64,000 nt of DNA from Psychroflexus salarius (GCF_900129035.1 NZ_FQTW01000001.1:558001-622000); one strand, 5' to 3'. Shown: positions 19,201-28,115, counted from the stretch's first letter. Program-made: numbers and translations. Notes: a model not told the origin generated them from the sequence alone.

Positions 19201-19452
19201 GTGAAAAACCAGAGTTGTTAACTTTTCTTTTCTAAGAAGTTTAAATCTAAAAATATTCCCCACAAAATTAATGACAAAAAACACCATGATTGCTTCGAAC
19301 CACCAGGCATTGTAAATCCACTCACGTGCTGTGATGGTAGCATAAGAATTTTCTACAAATGTACCAACAGCCATAGCAACTGCAAATATGATGAATAAAG
19401 CAGCCATGAGTTTTGTAGAGAAAAGTATATCGGCTAATTTTTTCTGAAGCAT
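16213..19452 (-). CDS. ccsBA: Fused cytochrome c synthase CcsBA (System II)
   Basis: An integral membrane heme exporter and ligase that attaches heme to periplasmic c-type cytochromes. It is 1079 residues long. The N-terminal ResB/CcsB half has four early membrane segments and a large extracytoplasmic region. The C-terminal ResC/CcsA half (from about 790) has the tryptophan-rich WWD-type motif (GRYWGWDPKETWALI) and conserved histidines (HTAG, GHAPWSN). A start at 19488 is possible, but the ATG at 19452 gives the usual N-terminus (MLQKKLADILFSTKL). It would supply holo-CcoP and CcoO of the cbb3 oxidase encoded at the right end of the window. Confidence 0.95.
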   Translation of the reverse strand: MLQKKLADILFSTKLMAALFIIFAVAMAVGTFVENSYATITAREWIYNAWWFEAIMVFFVINFVGNIFRFKLLRKEKLTTLVFHLSFILILFGAFVTRYIGEEGIMPIQEGELTNKMLSEKTYLTTYIDGKINGEPRRRIQHHPINLGPKISKGKIIETEFNGTPVSFEVVDFIKAAKEGVVSSKEGNLFLKLVESSSGSRHEHYLESGEVVNIHNTLFAFNKQTDGAINIAGNNDVGFSINSAFEGDWMRMADQKKGQLIKDSIQKLNLRSLYNVGNMQFVIPEQAIKGKYDLVAIENPNENERDGVKFKVTTPTETDTISLLGSQGTIEDLKKIEVGGFDIYTRYGSKEVELPFSLKLNDFIAEKQPGTADRGTPSYVSFMSKVEVVDGANSYPYDIYMNHVLDHDGYRFFQASFQPDERGTILSVNNDWWGTWITYIGYFLLYLGLMLIMFDRHSRFGNLRHSLKKVKAKKAKLASLLILFGLSTSTFAQVENGNVVAEPQPKTEVDSVDVHDNHSSASSVMNMDVEQVNKMIKANAVDENHAAKFGNLVIQDYGGRMKPINTYSSQLLRKLGKQDSYQGLNSDQVLLSMIENPMVWYTAPIISLKAKNDSIHHILDIPEGKEYLSLTQFFNKDGTYKLGSFLEQAYRAKVPNQFQKDFIKADERVNLLFSTLQGEMLRIFPIPNHPNNRWVSYTELEEDRFFANEDTLYTKSILPIYIQSLQKARQTGDYTQAESILTSMNNFQKKYGSEVLPSKDKVEAEILYNKLDVFNKLYKYYLLVGFIMIVFVLIQIFSQSKVNTIIVNICKILLVVLFLSHTAGLILRWYISGHAPWSNAYESMIYVGWATMFFGLAFGRKSDLTMASTAFVASIILFVAHLNWLDPSIGNLQPVLDSYWLMIHVAVIVGSYGPFALSTIIGLVALFLIIATTKKNKKKMKLNIKELTIINELSLTVGLIMLTIGNFLGGQWANESWGRYWGWDPKETWALISIIVYAFVIHMRFVPGLKGMFAFNWAAVIAFGSILMTYFGVNFYLTGLHSYASGDQIISYQFIIISLVIWFVIGFFAKRNYKKYFKS

Positions 19453-19470
19453 AACTAAAATTTTGAAACG

Positions 19471-19478
19471 CAAAGATA
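19471..19478 (-). promoter_or_regulatory. -7 box of ccsBA
   Basis: Minus-strand TATCTTTG, 18 bases before the ATG at 19452. It lies inside the longer alternative reading frame, which supports the shorter start. Confidence 0.5.
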
Positions 19479-19606
19479 TTGAAAACAAGCCAATTTATTA
19501 GCTTAAATTCAGCTTATGCAAGTGATATTTATAAAATGTTTAGGCTTTAAAAAGTATTGAATAAATTTATAGACGAAAACCCATTTGTATTTTTAAATTT
19601 GTAAAT

Positions 19607-20380
19607 ATGAAGCATATTTCAATTATTGGTACTGGAAATGTAGCTTTCCATTTAAGTCAGGCGATATTAAAACTTGACCAATGGAAATTGTACCAAGTTT
19701 ATGGACGTAAGCCATCAGCAACGCAAGAATTTAAAAACGACTTAGCTTTAAATGATCTACAAACTGTTAACGATCTGAATGCTCTAGGAGAAGTTGATAT
19801 TATATTATGTTGTATTAGCGACAATGCCATTCAAGAAGTTATTTCAAAATTAAAACTACAAACAACGCTTATTGCGCATACATCAGGTGCCACGGCTTTG
19901 CAGAATACCGCTGTTAACAATGCTGTACTTTATCCTTTACAGAGTTTTTCTAAATGGAAGGAATTAAATTATCAAAACATCCCTTTTTGTATAGAAGCTG
20001 ATTCAGAAAGGAATTTAAAGCTCATAAAATCTTTGGCTAGTCATATTTCAACTGAAGTATATCATATCAATTCAAGTCAACGACTTCAACTGCATCTCGC
20101 TGCTGTTTTCGTGAATAATTTCACCAACTACATGGTTAAAATAGGTGAAGATTTATGTCAACAGAATAACATCGATTCTTCCATTTTGCAGCCATTAATT
20201 ATCGAAACCTTTGATAAGCTTAAACGTATGCCAGCTACTGAAGCGCAAACTGGTCCTGCTAAACGTCAAGATCATCAAAGTATTGAAGCACATTTCAATT
20301 TACTCAAAAACACGAATTATCAATCACTATATCAAAATATTAGTCAACACATTTTAAACGATTATGGAAAAAAATTATAA
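19607..20380 (+). CDS. Rossmann-like and DUF2520 domain protein
   Basis: A 257-residue NAD(P)-binding protein. It starts with a dinucleotide fold (ISIIGTGNVAFHLS, GTGNVA at about 7-12) and continues into an all-helical C-terminal half of the DUF2520 type (GPAKRQDHQSIEAH near the end). It resembles ketopantoate reductase/ProC-like dehydrogenases, but the substrate is not known. A TAAATTTG box ends only 5 bases before the ATG, suggesting a leaderless transcript. It overlaps the next gene by 17 bases. Confidence 0.88.
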   Translation: MKHISIIGTGNVAFHLSQAILKLDQWKLYQVYGRKPSATQEFKNDLALNDLQTVNDLNALGEVDIILCCISDNAIQEVISKLKLQTTLIAHTSGATALQNTAVNNAVLYPLQSFSKWKELNYQNIPFCIEADSERNLKLIKSLASHISTEVYHINSSQRLQLHLAAVFVNNFTNYMVKIGEDLCQQNNIDSSILQPLIIETFDKLKRMPATEAQTGPAKRQDHQSIEAHFNLLKNTNYQSLYQNISQHILNDYGKKL

Positions 20381-20870
20381 AGAATTACTCAACGACATTA
20401 CCACTTTTGTATTTGACATTGATGGTGTTTTAACCAATGGTAGCTTGCAGGTTACCTCAGAAGGCTTTTTACTGCGTAGTATGAATGTAAAAGATGGTTA
20501 TGCCTTAAAACAGGCACTAAAAAAAGGCTATGAAATCTTAATCATCTCTGGCGGTACTAATGAAGGTGTTAGAACACGATTAAAAGATTTAGGAATTACC
20601 AATATACATCTCGGAATTAATGATAAGGTAGAATGCTTAGAAGAATTTTTAGACATCTATGAAATTAAAGCCGAACAAGTAGCTTACATGGGTGATGATA
20701 TTCCTGATCTTTATCCCATGAAGTTGGTTGGTTTACCTTGTTGCCCTCAAGATGCCGTACCAGAAGTTAAAGCTGTTGCCAAATATATTTCACACCATCA
20801 TGGTGGAGAAACTTGTGTTCGAGATTTGATTGAACAAGTGATGAAAGCTCAGGACCAATGGGAAGTTTAA
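20364..20870 (+). CDS. kdsC: HAD phosphatase, KdsC-like (KDO-8-phosphate phosphatase)
   Basis: A 168-residue HAD-superfamily C0-type phosphatase. The nucleophile motif DIDGVLTNG (about 19-27, DxDGVLT) and the C-terminal motif MGDDIPD are both visible. The length and motif form match KdsC, which releases phosphate from KDO-8-P in lipopolysaccharide core synthesis. KdsA, the preceding enzyme, is encoded 10 kb away at 31269-32087, which strengthens the call. It overlaps the DUF2520 gene. Confidence 0.9.
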   Translation: MEKNYKELLNDITTFVFDIDGVLTNGSLQVTSEGFLLRSMNVKDGYALKQALKKGYEILIISGGTNEGVRTRLKDLGITNIHLGINDKVECLEEFLDIYEIKAEQVAYMGDDIPDLYPMKLVGLPCCPQDAVPEVKAVAKYISHHHGGETCVRDLIEQVMKAQDQWEV

Positions 20871-20871
20871 A

Positions 20872-21756
20872 GTGAATAGCTTCAGCTTTTTTAAGCTTAT
20901 TAGACCTGTAAACTTACTGATGATTATTGGTTTACATAGCATTATACGCTTTATTTTTTTACCTGCAGTTTTAGTTGAAGTTAATTTAGCTTTCACTCAT
21001 TTTTTGAGCTTAATTTTAGGGCTAATCTTAATAACTTCGGCAGGTTATTTAATCAACGACAAATATGATATCTTAACCGATCGTATTAATAATAAGCTGA
21101 AATTACCAGCACACAACTTCACTAAAAAATCAACTATTATACTTTATGGGATATTAAGCCTCACAGGAAGTATTGTAGGACTTTATGTAGGTGTTGTTTA
21201 TGCTGATTATTTTACAATATTTAGTTTTCTTGTTGTTCCATTTCTACTTTTTATTTATGCCAAACATCTTAAACAAAAACCACTTATTGGCAATATTTTA
21301 GTCAGCTTTCTGATTGCTTTAAATGTGATTCTTTATCTTAATTTAGAGATTGATTTACTGGATTTTAATCAATTAGTAGTAAAATTAAGTTGGTATTTTG
21401 CCGGAATGAGTTTTTTACTTCATCTTGGCCGTGAAATGATTAAAGATATAGAAGATATTAAAGGAGATTATGCTTCCCAAATGAATACATTACCAATTTG
21501 TATAGGCAAGAACCGAACTAAAAAGCTTGTTTTCATCCTTCTATTAACTTTAATTGGTTTAAGTATTGTGTTCTTTAATCTTCATTTTTCTGAAGAACCT
21601 CAAATACTTTTGTTTGCTTATAGCTTCATTATTTTACCAAATATGATATTAGCTTGGCTTACCACGCAAGCAAAATCTAATAAATCTTATAAGCGTTTGA
21701 GTACTTATTTTAAGTTTGTAAGTTTGTTAGGAATAAGTTTATTACTTGTATTTTAA
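20872..21756 (+). CDS. UbiA-family prenyltransferase
   Basis: A 294-residue polytopic membrane protein with about eight hydrophobic segments. It carries the UbiA aspartate motifs NDKYDILTD (near residue 62) and, later, DIEDIKGD. The family transfers prenyl groups to acceptors; flavobacterial members of this neighbourhood are often named geranylgeranylglycerol-phosphate geranylgeranyltransferase, but the acceptor cannot be read from sequence. MenA is an alternative, less likely by motif. It starts with GTG 2 bases after kdsC, so it is in the same operon. Confidence 0.85.
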   Translation: MNSFSFFKLIRPVNLLMIIGLHSIIRFIFLPAVLVEVNLAFTHFLSLILGLILITSAGYLINDKYDILTDRINNKLKLPAHNFTKKSTIILYGILSLTGSIVGLYVGVVYADYFTIFSFLVVPFLLFIYAKHLKQKPLIGNILVSFLIALNVILYLNLEIDLLDFNQLVVKLSWYFAGMSFLLHLGREMIKDIEDIKGDYASQMNTLPICIGKNRTKKLVFILLLTLIGLSIVFFNLHFSEEPQILLFAYSFIILPNMILAWLTTQAKSNKSYKRLSTYFKFVSLLGISLLLVF

Positions 21757-21766
21757 ACCATAAAAT

Positions 21767-22375
21767 ATGCTGCCACTCATAGAAAAAGTAAATGAAATTG
21801 ATCTCATCTTAGCATCTGGTTCACCAAGAAGAAAAGAAATTTTACAACAGCTTGGTTTTAAATTTAAGGTTGAAACTAGACCAATTGATGAAGTATATCC
21901 TGAACATTTAGTCAAAACAGAAATCAGTGATTTTTTAGCCGAGCAAAAAGCAAAAGCCTTTGAAGATATTCCGTCAAACACAATAGTAATAACTGGAGAC
22001 ACCATTGTTTGGCACAATAATCAAGCTTTAGGGAAACCTACCGATTATCGAGAAGCGGTTGAAATGCTAGAAAGCTTATCAGGTCAAACCCATGAGGTTA
22101 TTTCATCAATATCGATTAAAACAAAACAAACGATAACTACTGTGCATGAAACGACTCAAGTAAGCTTTAAAAAAATAGATGAGCACGAAATAGCACATTA
22201 CATTAATACCTATTTGCCTTATGATAAAGCTGGTTCTTATGGCATACAAGAATGGATTGGCCAAATCGGTATTACTAAAATAGAAGGATCTTTTTACAAT
22301 GTAATGGGTTTTCCGACGCGCGTATTTTATGAAGCCCTTAAAGAAGTCATAAAACAAGACTTCAACTCTAAATAA
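21767..22375 (+). CDS. maf: Maf family nucleotide pyrophosphatase
   Basis: A 202-residue Maf/HAM1-fold house-cleaning pyrophosphatase that removes non-canonical or excess nucleoside triphosphates (dTTP/UTP type in many members). The signature LASGSPRRKEIL is at about 15-26, the catalytic GDTIV follows, and the LGKP.D segment is in the expected order. It begins 10 bases after the prenyltransferase gene. Confidence 0.93.
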   Translation: MLPLIEKVNEIDLILASGSPRRKEILQQLGFKFKVETRPIDEVYPEHLVKTEISDFLAEQKAKAFEDIPSNTIVITGDTIVWHNNQALGKPTDYREAVEMLESLSGQTHEVISSISIKTKQTITTVHETTQVSFKKIDEHEIAHYINTYLPYDKAGSYGIQEWIGQIGITKIEGSFYNVMGFPTRVFYEALKEVIKQDFNSK

Positions 22376-22396
22376 TATTGTACATTTAAGTTAAAA

Positions 22397-23266
22397 ATGA
22401 AGTATTTAACTTTACTGATCTGGAGCGTTTTTATCATTGGCTGTCATAATCCCCCAAAAGAAACTCAAAACTCATTTTCTGACTTAAATCTACCCAAAGC
22501 GTTTAAAGATTACTGGTTCTCTGGACTCGGCGAAATTAATACTTACAAACTTAAGCAATCCAGATATGGTCAAACCAGAACTGGTCATGCAAGCTTAATT
22601 TTTGTAACTGAAGAATTTCAGAATAAATTGCAGGTTAAAGCCAACCAAAAATCAGCTCAAACTACTAATGTTTTAAAACTTAATGCCACCAAAAAGTTTA
22701 ATACTGGCATCTATCCATACAGTCTTATGCTAAGTGTTTTTGACCCATTAACTCAACAGCAATATGCCAAAAAACTGAGCTTCAGTAGTCAAGAATGGTG
22801 CGGTCAGGTTTACATGCAACTCAATAATCGTGAAAAATTTGAAATAAAGCTTCACTCCTATTTTCAAAATGAAGCAGACCAAGACTTTATGATCAGCAAG
22901 ACAGCTTTAGAAGATGAAATATGGACACAGTTACGTATAAATCCTTTTGAAATTAAATTAGGAAGGTATAAAATGCTTCCAAGTCTAGAATTTTTTAGGC
23001 TTCAACACAAGGCCTTAGAACCTGATTCTGTTGAAGTTTCTCAAAGTAAAGACGTTACACAAATCACTACAAAAATTCAATATTCTAATTTTAAAAGACA
23101 ACTCAGCATCGTTCAAAATTCGTCATTTCCTTACACTATTTTAAATTGGCAAGTCATTGTTAATCAAGACACAACATCAGCAAAATTATTAAAGCAGTTA
23201 CAAATTGATTATTGGAATAAAAATGATAATAAGTTCTTACATTTACGCGATAGTTTAAATCTGTGA
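22397..23266 (+). CDS. Putative lipoprotein of unknown function
   Basis: A 289-residue protein with a lipoprotein signal: MKYLTLLIWSVFIIGC with a lipobox IIGC, so the mature N-terminus would be C16. The rest is beta-rich with no recognised catalytic motif. It follows maf by 21 bases and precedes mscS by 3 bases, so it belongs to the same run. In flavobacterial genomes this protein can inherit the name of the adjacent Maf gene, but nothing here supports Maf function. Confidence 0.75.
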   Translation: MKYLTLLIWSVFIIGCHNPPKETQNSFSDLNLPKAFKDYWFSGLGEINTYKLKQSRYGQTRTGHASLIFVTEEFQNKLQVKANQKSAQTTNVLKLNATKKFNTGIYPYSLMLSVFDPLTQQQYAKKLSFSSQEWCGQVYMQLNNREKFEIKLHSYFQNEADQDFMISKTALEDEIWTQLRINPFEIKLGRYKMLPSLEFFRLQHKALEPDSVEVSQSKDVTQITTKIQYSNFKRQLSIVQNSSFPYTILNWQVIVNQDTTSAKLLKQLQIDYWNKNDNKFLHLRDSLNL

Positions 23267-23269
23267 AAT

Positions 23270-23791
23270 ATGTCCTCAGAGTTTTTAGAATTGTATTTAA
23301 AACCGATTATTTGGACGGTTGTAACGCTAATTATTTTAATTATCTTTAGGTTAATTTTGAAAAGTTCGGCTCGAAGAATTGCAAAAAAAACAAATAAAAA
23401 TGAAGGTCGAACACGCCAAATGGCCAAATACATTAATGTGTTGGTTTCATTTATTGCCATTTTTGCTTTATTGCTTATTTGGGGTGTAGATTATCAAAAC
23501 ATTGCACTTATATTTTCTTCTGTCTTTGCTGTTATCGGTATCGGTTTATTTGCCATTTGGTCAATTTTAAGCAACATCACTTCAGGGATTCTCATGTTTT
23601 TTTACTTCCCATTTAACATTGGCGATAAAATTAAAATTCATGATAAAGATTTTCCAATTGAAGCCGTTATTGAGGATATTAAAGCATTTCAATTACACTT
23701 ACGCACCAGCGAAAACGAATTAATTACTTATCCGAATAATTTAATTTTGCAAAAACCAATCAGTTTAATTGAAAAAGACGTGATTAACTAA
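23270..23791 (+). CDS. Small mechanosensitive channel (MscS) domain protein
   Basis: A 173-residue protein with three hydrophobic segments (about 12-28, 57-75 and 80-110). The last is a glycine/alanine-rich pore helix followed by the MscS beta-domain (GDKIKIHDKDFPIEAVIEDI). It lacks the large cytoplasmic C-terminal domain of MscS (286 residues in E. coli) and ends after a YPNNLILQKP strand, as in minimal members. The expected role is turgor release or ion conductance in the inner membrane. It overlaps nothing but is tightly spaced with the lipoprotein gene. Confidence 0.85.
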   Translation: MSSEFLELYLKPIIWTVVTLIILIIFRLILKSSARRIAKKTNKNEGRTRQMAKYINVLVSFIAIFALLLIWGVDYQNIALIFSSVFAVIGIGLFAIWSILSNITSGILMFFYFPFNIGDKIKIHDKDFPIEAVIEDIKAFQLHLRTSENELITYPNNLILQKPISLIEKDVIN

Positions 23792-23829
23792 ACGCTTAAT
23801 TGATTTTTTAGTCAAACAAAAAAACACCT

Positions 23830-26304
23830 ATGAAGTTGAAGTTCTTTTATTTATTCGTTCTTAGCATTAATTTTATATTAGCGCAACAACCTGAAAAACC
23901 AACCTCTGGTGAAATCTATCAGAATTTAAAAGCCCTTAATTTTTTAGGTAGTGTACTTTACATCGCTGCGCATCCAGATGATGAAAACACACGGCTAATA
24001 AGCTATTTATCTAATCAAGTTCATGCTAATACGGCGTATTTGTCACTTACACGTGGTGATGGTGGACAAAATTTAATAGGTCCTGAAATTGGGGCAGCAT
24101 TAGGACTAATTAGAACCCACGAACTGCTTGAAGCTAGAAAAATAGATGGCGGACAACAATTTTTTACTAGAGCTATAGATTTTGGCTACTCTAAAACACC
24201 AGATGAAACACTTAGTATTTGGAATAAAGACAAAGTACTAGCCGATGTTGTTTGGACAATCAGAAATTTTAAACCTGATGTTATTATTAATCGGTTTGAC
24301 CACCGAACCTCAGGTAGCACACATGGCCACCACACTGCATCAGCTTTATTAAGTGTTGAAGCCTTTGATAAAGCAAGTGACAAAAACCAATTTCCTGAGC
24401 AACTCCAATTCACCAAAACTTGGCAACCAAAGCGACTGTTCTTTAATACATCGTGGTGGTTTTTTGGCAGCAAAGAAAACTTTGAAAAAGCCAATAAATC
24501 TAATTTAATTTCAGTTGATATTGGTCAGTTTAATCCATTGCTAGGTTTGTCTATTAATGAAATTGCTGCCAATAGTAGAACTCAACATAAGTCTCAAGGT
24601 TTTGGTAGCACCGGCACAAGAGGTCAACAAATTGAATATCTTGAATTTTTGAAAGGTACAAAACCTCAAAAAGAAGCTATTTTCGGTGGGATAAACACCA
24701 CTTGGACGCGTTTAGAAAATGGCCAACAAATTGCTAATATTTTAAAACCACTCGAACAAAGTTTTGATTTTAACGAACCTTGGCGTATTGTCCCTCAACT
24801 TTTAAAAGCTAGAGACTTAATTAATCAAATAAACGATAATCATTGGCGAAAACTAAAGCTGAAGCAAATTAACTTATTAATTAAACAATGTTTAGGCTTG
24901 TTTTTAGAAGCAAAAACTTCAACTGAAACAGCTTACCCAGGACAAAATATCAGTATAGATATTGAGCTCATTAATAGAAGTCCTATTCAAGTTCAGTTGA
25001 AATCAATTTTCATAGAAAATGAAAACATAGGATTTAGAAAAGAGCTAAGGCTGAATAAAACTTTTAAACATGAATTAAAATATCAAATTCCAAAAACAAC
25101 TGAATTCACTTCGCCTTATTGGCTAAAACAACCTGCAAATAAAGGGCTTTACCAGGTAAATTCACAGCAAATAATTGGGCAACCCACATCAAATGAAGCC
25201 ATAGAAATAAGATATAATTTAAGTATTAATGGTGAAGAAATCAGTTACAAAAAGCCGCTAGTTTTTAAGACCAACTCTCCGATTGATGGGGAAGTTTATG
25301 ACTATTTTAAAATTATCCCTCAAGTAAATTTAAGTTTTTCAGCACCACAACTTAGTTTTAATCAACCAGAAACTAAAATAGTCAATTTAACAATCAAGGC
25401 TAATAAAACAATAAAAGATGCGGTTTTAGAGTTTAATAATTGTGATTCATGGACGATTTATCCCTCAAAAATTGATATTAAAACCCTTAATTCTGGAGAA
25501 TCACAACATATTGAATTAAAAGTTAAAGCTTCAAATATTTCAGAATCATGTGATTTAAAACCTGTTTTAAAATCAAAAACTGAAAACTTCCAAAAACACA
25601 TAAATACAATTGATTATAAACATATTGGGCAGTTACATATTGTTGAAGACAGCAAACTTCGCTTTAATAAATTTAATATTAAAGTACCGTCAAAAAAAGT
25701 AGCTTATATTAATGGTGCTGGGTCAAGCATACCTGAAAATTTAAGTGCTATTGGTATTAATGTAGATCGCTTTAACATTAATGAAATTACAACTAAGAAA
25801 CTTAAAAATTATGATGTTGTTATTACAGGTTTAAGACTTTATAACATAGAATCAAACATTGATATCAAACAAGCCTTATTTGAAAATTTTGTAGCTAACG
25901 GCGGTCATTTAATTATTCAGTATAATACAAATCGCTCTTTAAAAACAAACCAATTTAAACCATTAAATTTTAATATTTCGCGGGATCGCGTTACTGATGA
26001 AACTGCTAAAATGGAGATTTTAGAACCTCAGCATCCCATCATTAACCAACCAAATAAAATTACCACCTTAGATTTTGAAAATTGGGTGCAAGAACGCGGT
26101 TTATATTTTGCTGATAAATGGTCTGAAAGTTTTACGCCAATCTTTAGCTTAAATGATGCCAATGAAACACCAAAAAAAGGCGCTTTAATTATTGGCGAAT
26201 TTGGTAAAGGACATGTTACTTATTCAGGTATCAGCTTTTTTAGACAATTACCTGCTAATGTAGAAGGTGCTTATAAATTATTAACGAACTTAATTGCACT
26301 TTAA
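23830..26304 (+). CDS. Secreted PIG-L family deacetylase with C-terminal GATase-like domain
   Basis: An 824-residue protein with a signal peptide (about 1-19, ending FILAQ). Residues about 30-290 form a PIG-L/LmbE zinc-dependent deacetylase with AAHPDDENTRL (metal-binding His-Pro-Asp-Asp) and a later HGHH motif (THGHHTAS). The middle is beta-rich. Residues about 620-824 resemble a glutamine-amidotransferase-like fold (VVITGLRLYN, NGGHLIIQYNTN, GEFGKGHVTYSG). The substrate is probably an N-acetylated sugar or glycoconjugate outside the cytoplasm. It is joined by a TAATG overlap to a micro-ORF and then the symporter gene. Confidence 0.87.
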   Translation: MKLKFFYLFVLSINFILAQQPEKPTSGEIYQNLKALNFLGSVLYIAAHPDDENTRLISYLSNQVHANTAYLSLTRGDGGQNLIGPEIGAALGLIRTHELLEARKIDGGQQFFTRAIDFGYSKTPDETLSIWNKDKVLADVVWTIRNFKPDVIINRFDHRTSGSTHGHHTASALLSVEAFDKASDKNQFPEQLQFTKTWQPKRLFFNTSWWFFGSKENFEKANKSNLISVDIGQFNPLLGLSINEIAANSRTQHKSQGFGSTGTRGQQIEYLEFLKGTKPQKEAIFGGINTTWTRLENGQQIANILKPLEQSFDFNEPWRIVPQLLKARDLINQINDNHWRKLKLKQINLLIKQCLGLFLEAKTSTETAYPGQNISIDIELINRSPIQVQLKSIFIENENIGFRKELRLNKTFKHELKYQIPKTTEFTSPYWLKQPANKGLYQVNSQQIIGQPTSNEAIEIRYNLSINGEEISYKKPLVFKTNSPIDGEVYDYFKIIPQVNLSFSAPQLSFNQPETKIVNLTIKANKTIKDAVLEFNNCDSWTIYPSKIDIKTLNSGESQHIELKVKASNISESCDLKPVLKSKTENFQKHINTIDYKHIGQLHIVEDSKLRFNKFNIKVPSKKVAYINGAGSSIPENLSAIGINVDRFNINEITTKKLKNYDVVITGLRLYNIESNIDIKQALFENFVANGGHLIIQYNTNRSLKTNQFKPLNFNISRDRVTDETAKMEILEPQHPIINQPNKITTLDFENWVQERGLYFADKWSESFTPIFSLNDANETPKKGALIIGEFGKGHVTYSGISFFRQLPANVEGAYKLLTNLIAL

Positions 26305-26405
26305 TGAAAAACCGATTTACATGGAAAAAGAGTTTTAGCTGGGTGCTTATTTTGAACATCATCTATGTTATTTTACTTTTTATCTTCATGAAAATATATA
26401 ATTAA
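26304..26405 (+). CDS. Membrane micro-protein, 33 residues
   Basis: The frame starts at the ATG overlapping the PIG-L stop (TAATG) and ends 1 base before the symporter gene. The sequence has a basic N-terminus (MKNRFTWKKSFSW) and then one hydrophobic helix (VLILNIIYVILLFIFM). The perfect fit into the gap and the single transmembrane helix suggest a translated small partner of the symporter. No family is recognised. Confidence 0.58.
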   Translation: MKNRFTWKKSFSWVLILNIIYVILLFIFMKIYN

Positions 26406-26406
26406 T

Positions 26407-28080
26407 ATGACTTTAATAGACGTTATAATCCTCATAGCAACACTTAGTTTTATCGTGATATATGGCGTTTATAAAACACAGAAGCAAAATAGCGTTAATG
26501 ACTATATAAAAGGCGGTAATACTTCACAATGGTGGACAGTTGGTTTATCAGTCATGGCAACACAAGCTAGCGCCATTACATTTTTGTCAACACCAGGGCA
26601 AGCCTTTAACGATGGTATTGGGTTTGTACAATTTTACTTCGGATTGCCAATTGCAGTAGTTATTATATGCTTAGTGTTTATTCCAATTTATCACAAACTA
26701 AATGTTTATACAGCTTATGAATATTTAGAAAGTAGATTTGATTTAAAAACAAGAACTTTAACCGCACTACTTTTTCTAATTCAGCGTGGTTTAGCTGCTG
26801 GAATTACCATTTTTGCACCTTCAATTATTCTATCGGCTGTTTTAGGTTGGAATTTAATCTATCTTAATATCATTATCGGGAGTTTAGTCATCATTTATAC
26901 AGTTTCAGGCGGTACTAAAGCCGTAAACGTAACCCAAAAACAACAAATGGCTGTTATTTTTGGTGGACTTATTATTACATTTTTCATTATTTTAAGTCAA
27001 TTGCCTGATCAAGTCAACTTCAGTAATGCGTTAGACATTGCTGGTCGAACTGGAAAACTAGATGCACTTGATTTTTCGTTAGATTTTGATAATCGATATA
27101 CATTTTGGAGCGGAATTATTGGCGGAAGTTTTCTAGCTTTATCTTACTTTGGAACCGACCAGAGTCAAGTTCAACGGTATTTATCTGCAAAAAACCTAAA
27201 AGAAAGTCAACTTGGCATGTTGTTTAATGGTTTTTTAAAAGTTCCGATGCAGTTCTTTATTTTAATGGTTGGTGTAATGGTATTTGTGTTTTACCAGTTT
27301 AATGCAGCGCCATTAAATTTTAATCCTGCAGCTGAAGAAACCATAAAAACATCTATTCATGCTGAAGATTACAAGAATTTAGAGCAAGCCTTAATCGAAA
27401 TAGAAAGTAAACAACAACAGTTTAACCTTAAACACATCAATAAAACATTAACTTTAACTGAAGTAAAACAACTCAAAGCATTTGAAAAGCAAAAAGAAAA
27501 TTTAAGGGTTCAAGCTGCTCAATTAATAGACAGCTTAAATACTGAAGTTGAAACAAATGATAAAGACTATGTGTTTATTCATTATATCTTAAACCATTTA
27601 CCCAAAGGTTTAATTGGTTTATTAATTGCCGTCATTTTATCAGCTGCCATGTCTTCAACCGCATCAGAATTAAATGCCTTAGCCTCAACAACAACAATTG
27701 ATTTATACCAAAGAAACAAAGGAGATTTAAGCGAAAAACACTACGTTAAAGCTTCAAAATTATTTACACTTATTTGGGGCGTTTTAGCCATTATTGTTGC
27801 TTGTACAGCTAATTTGTTTGATAATTTAATTCAGCTAGTCAATATAATCGGCTCAATTTTTTACGGGAATGTTCTTGGTATTTTTCTATTGGCTTTCTTT
27901 ATTAAATTTGTTAAAAGCAGAGCGGTTTTTATCGCAGCATTAATCACTCAAGTTGTTGTTATTTTTGGTTTTTGGCAAGACTGGATGCCTTATTTATGGC
28001 TTAACTTATTTGGTTGCTTATTGGTAATTAGTATAGCCATTGCCATACAATCAACACAAAAAAAAGCTGAAACCACATAA
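26407..28080 (+). CDS. Sodium:solute symporter (SSS family)
   Basis: A 557-residue polytopic inner-membrane transporter with about 13 hydrophobic helices. The family pattern is visible: a GGNTSQWWTVGLSVMATQASAITFLSTPGQ-type helix 2 (about 38-66) with the Ala/Ser sodium-site residues, a YFGTDQSQVQRYLSAK loop, and the AVILSAAMSSTASELNALAS helix. A charged stretch of about 75 residues (about 315-390) rich in Glu, Lys and Gln interrupts the transmembrane region and looks coiled-coil. The cargo is unknown; with a PIG-L deacetylase upstream, a sugar or amino-sugar is plausible. Confidence 0.92.
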   Translation: MTLIDVIILIATLSFIVIYGVYKTQKQNSVNDYIKGGNTSQWWTVGLSVMATQASAITFLSTPGQAFNDGIGFVQFYFGLPIAVVIICLVFIPIYHKLNVYTAYEYLESRFDLKTRTLTALLFLIQRGLAAGITIFAPSIILSAVLGWNLIYLNIIIGSLVIIYTVSGGTKAVNVTQKQQMAVIFGGLIITFFIILSQLPDQVNFSNALDIAGRTGKLDALDFSLDFDNRYTFWSGIIGGSFLALSYFGTDQSQVQRYLSAKNLKESQLGMLFNGFLKVPMQFFILMVGVMVFVFYQFNAAPLNFNPAAEETIKTSIHAEDYKNLEQALIEIESKQQQFNLKHINKTLTLTEVKQLKAFEKQKENLRVQAAQLIDSLNTEVETNDKDYVFIHYILNHLPKGLIGLLIAVILSAAMSSTASELNALASTTTIDLYQRNKGDLSEKHYVKASKLFTLIWGVLAIIVACTANLFDNLIQLVNIIGSIFYGNVLGIFLLAFFIKFVKSRAVFIAALITQVVVIFGFWQDWMPYLWLNLFGCLLVISIAIAIQSTQKKAETT

Positions 28081-28091
28081 GGCTTCAGCTT
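28064..28091 (-). terminator. Terminator of the DUF2911 gene, inside the symporter 3' end
   Basis: An 8-bp stem, AAGCTGAA/TTCAGCTT, spans the symporter stop codon. On the minus strand the stem is followed by a run of T's (28058-28063), so it terminates the convergent DUF2911 transcript. Confidence 0.75.
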
Positions 28092-28115
28092 CTAAAATAC
28101 TTTAAAGGAATATTT

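Noticed and set aside
22397-23266. Naming the lipoprotein as a Maf-like septum protein
   Set aside because: It has no Maf motif; the true Maf is the preceding gene, and the similarity is only of position.
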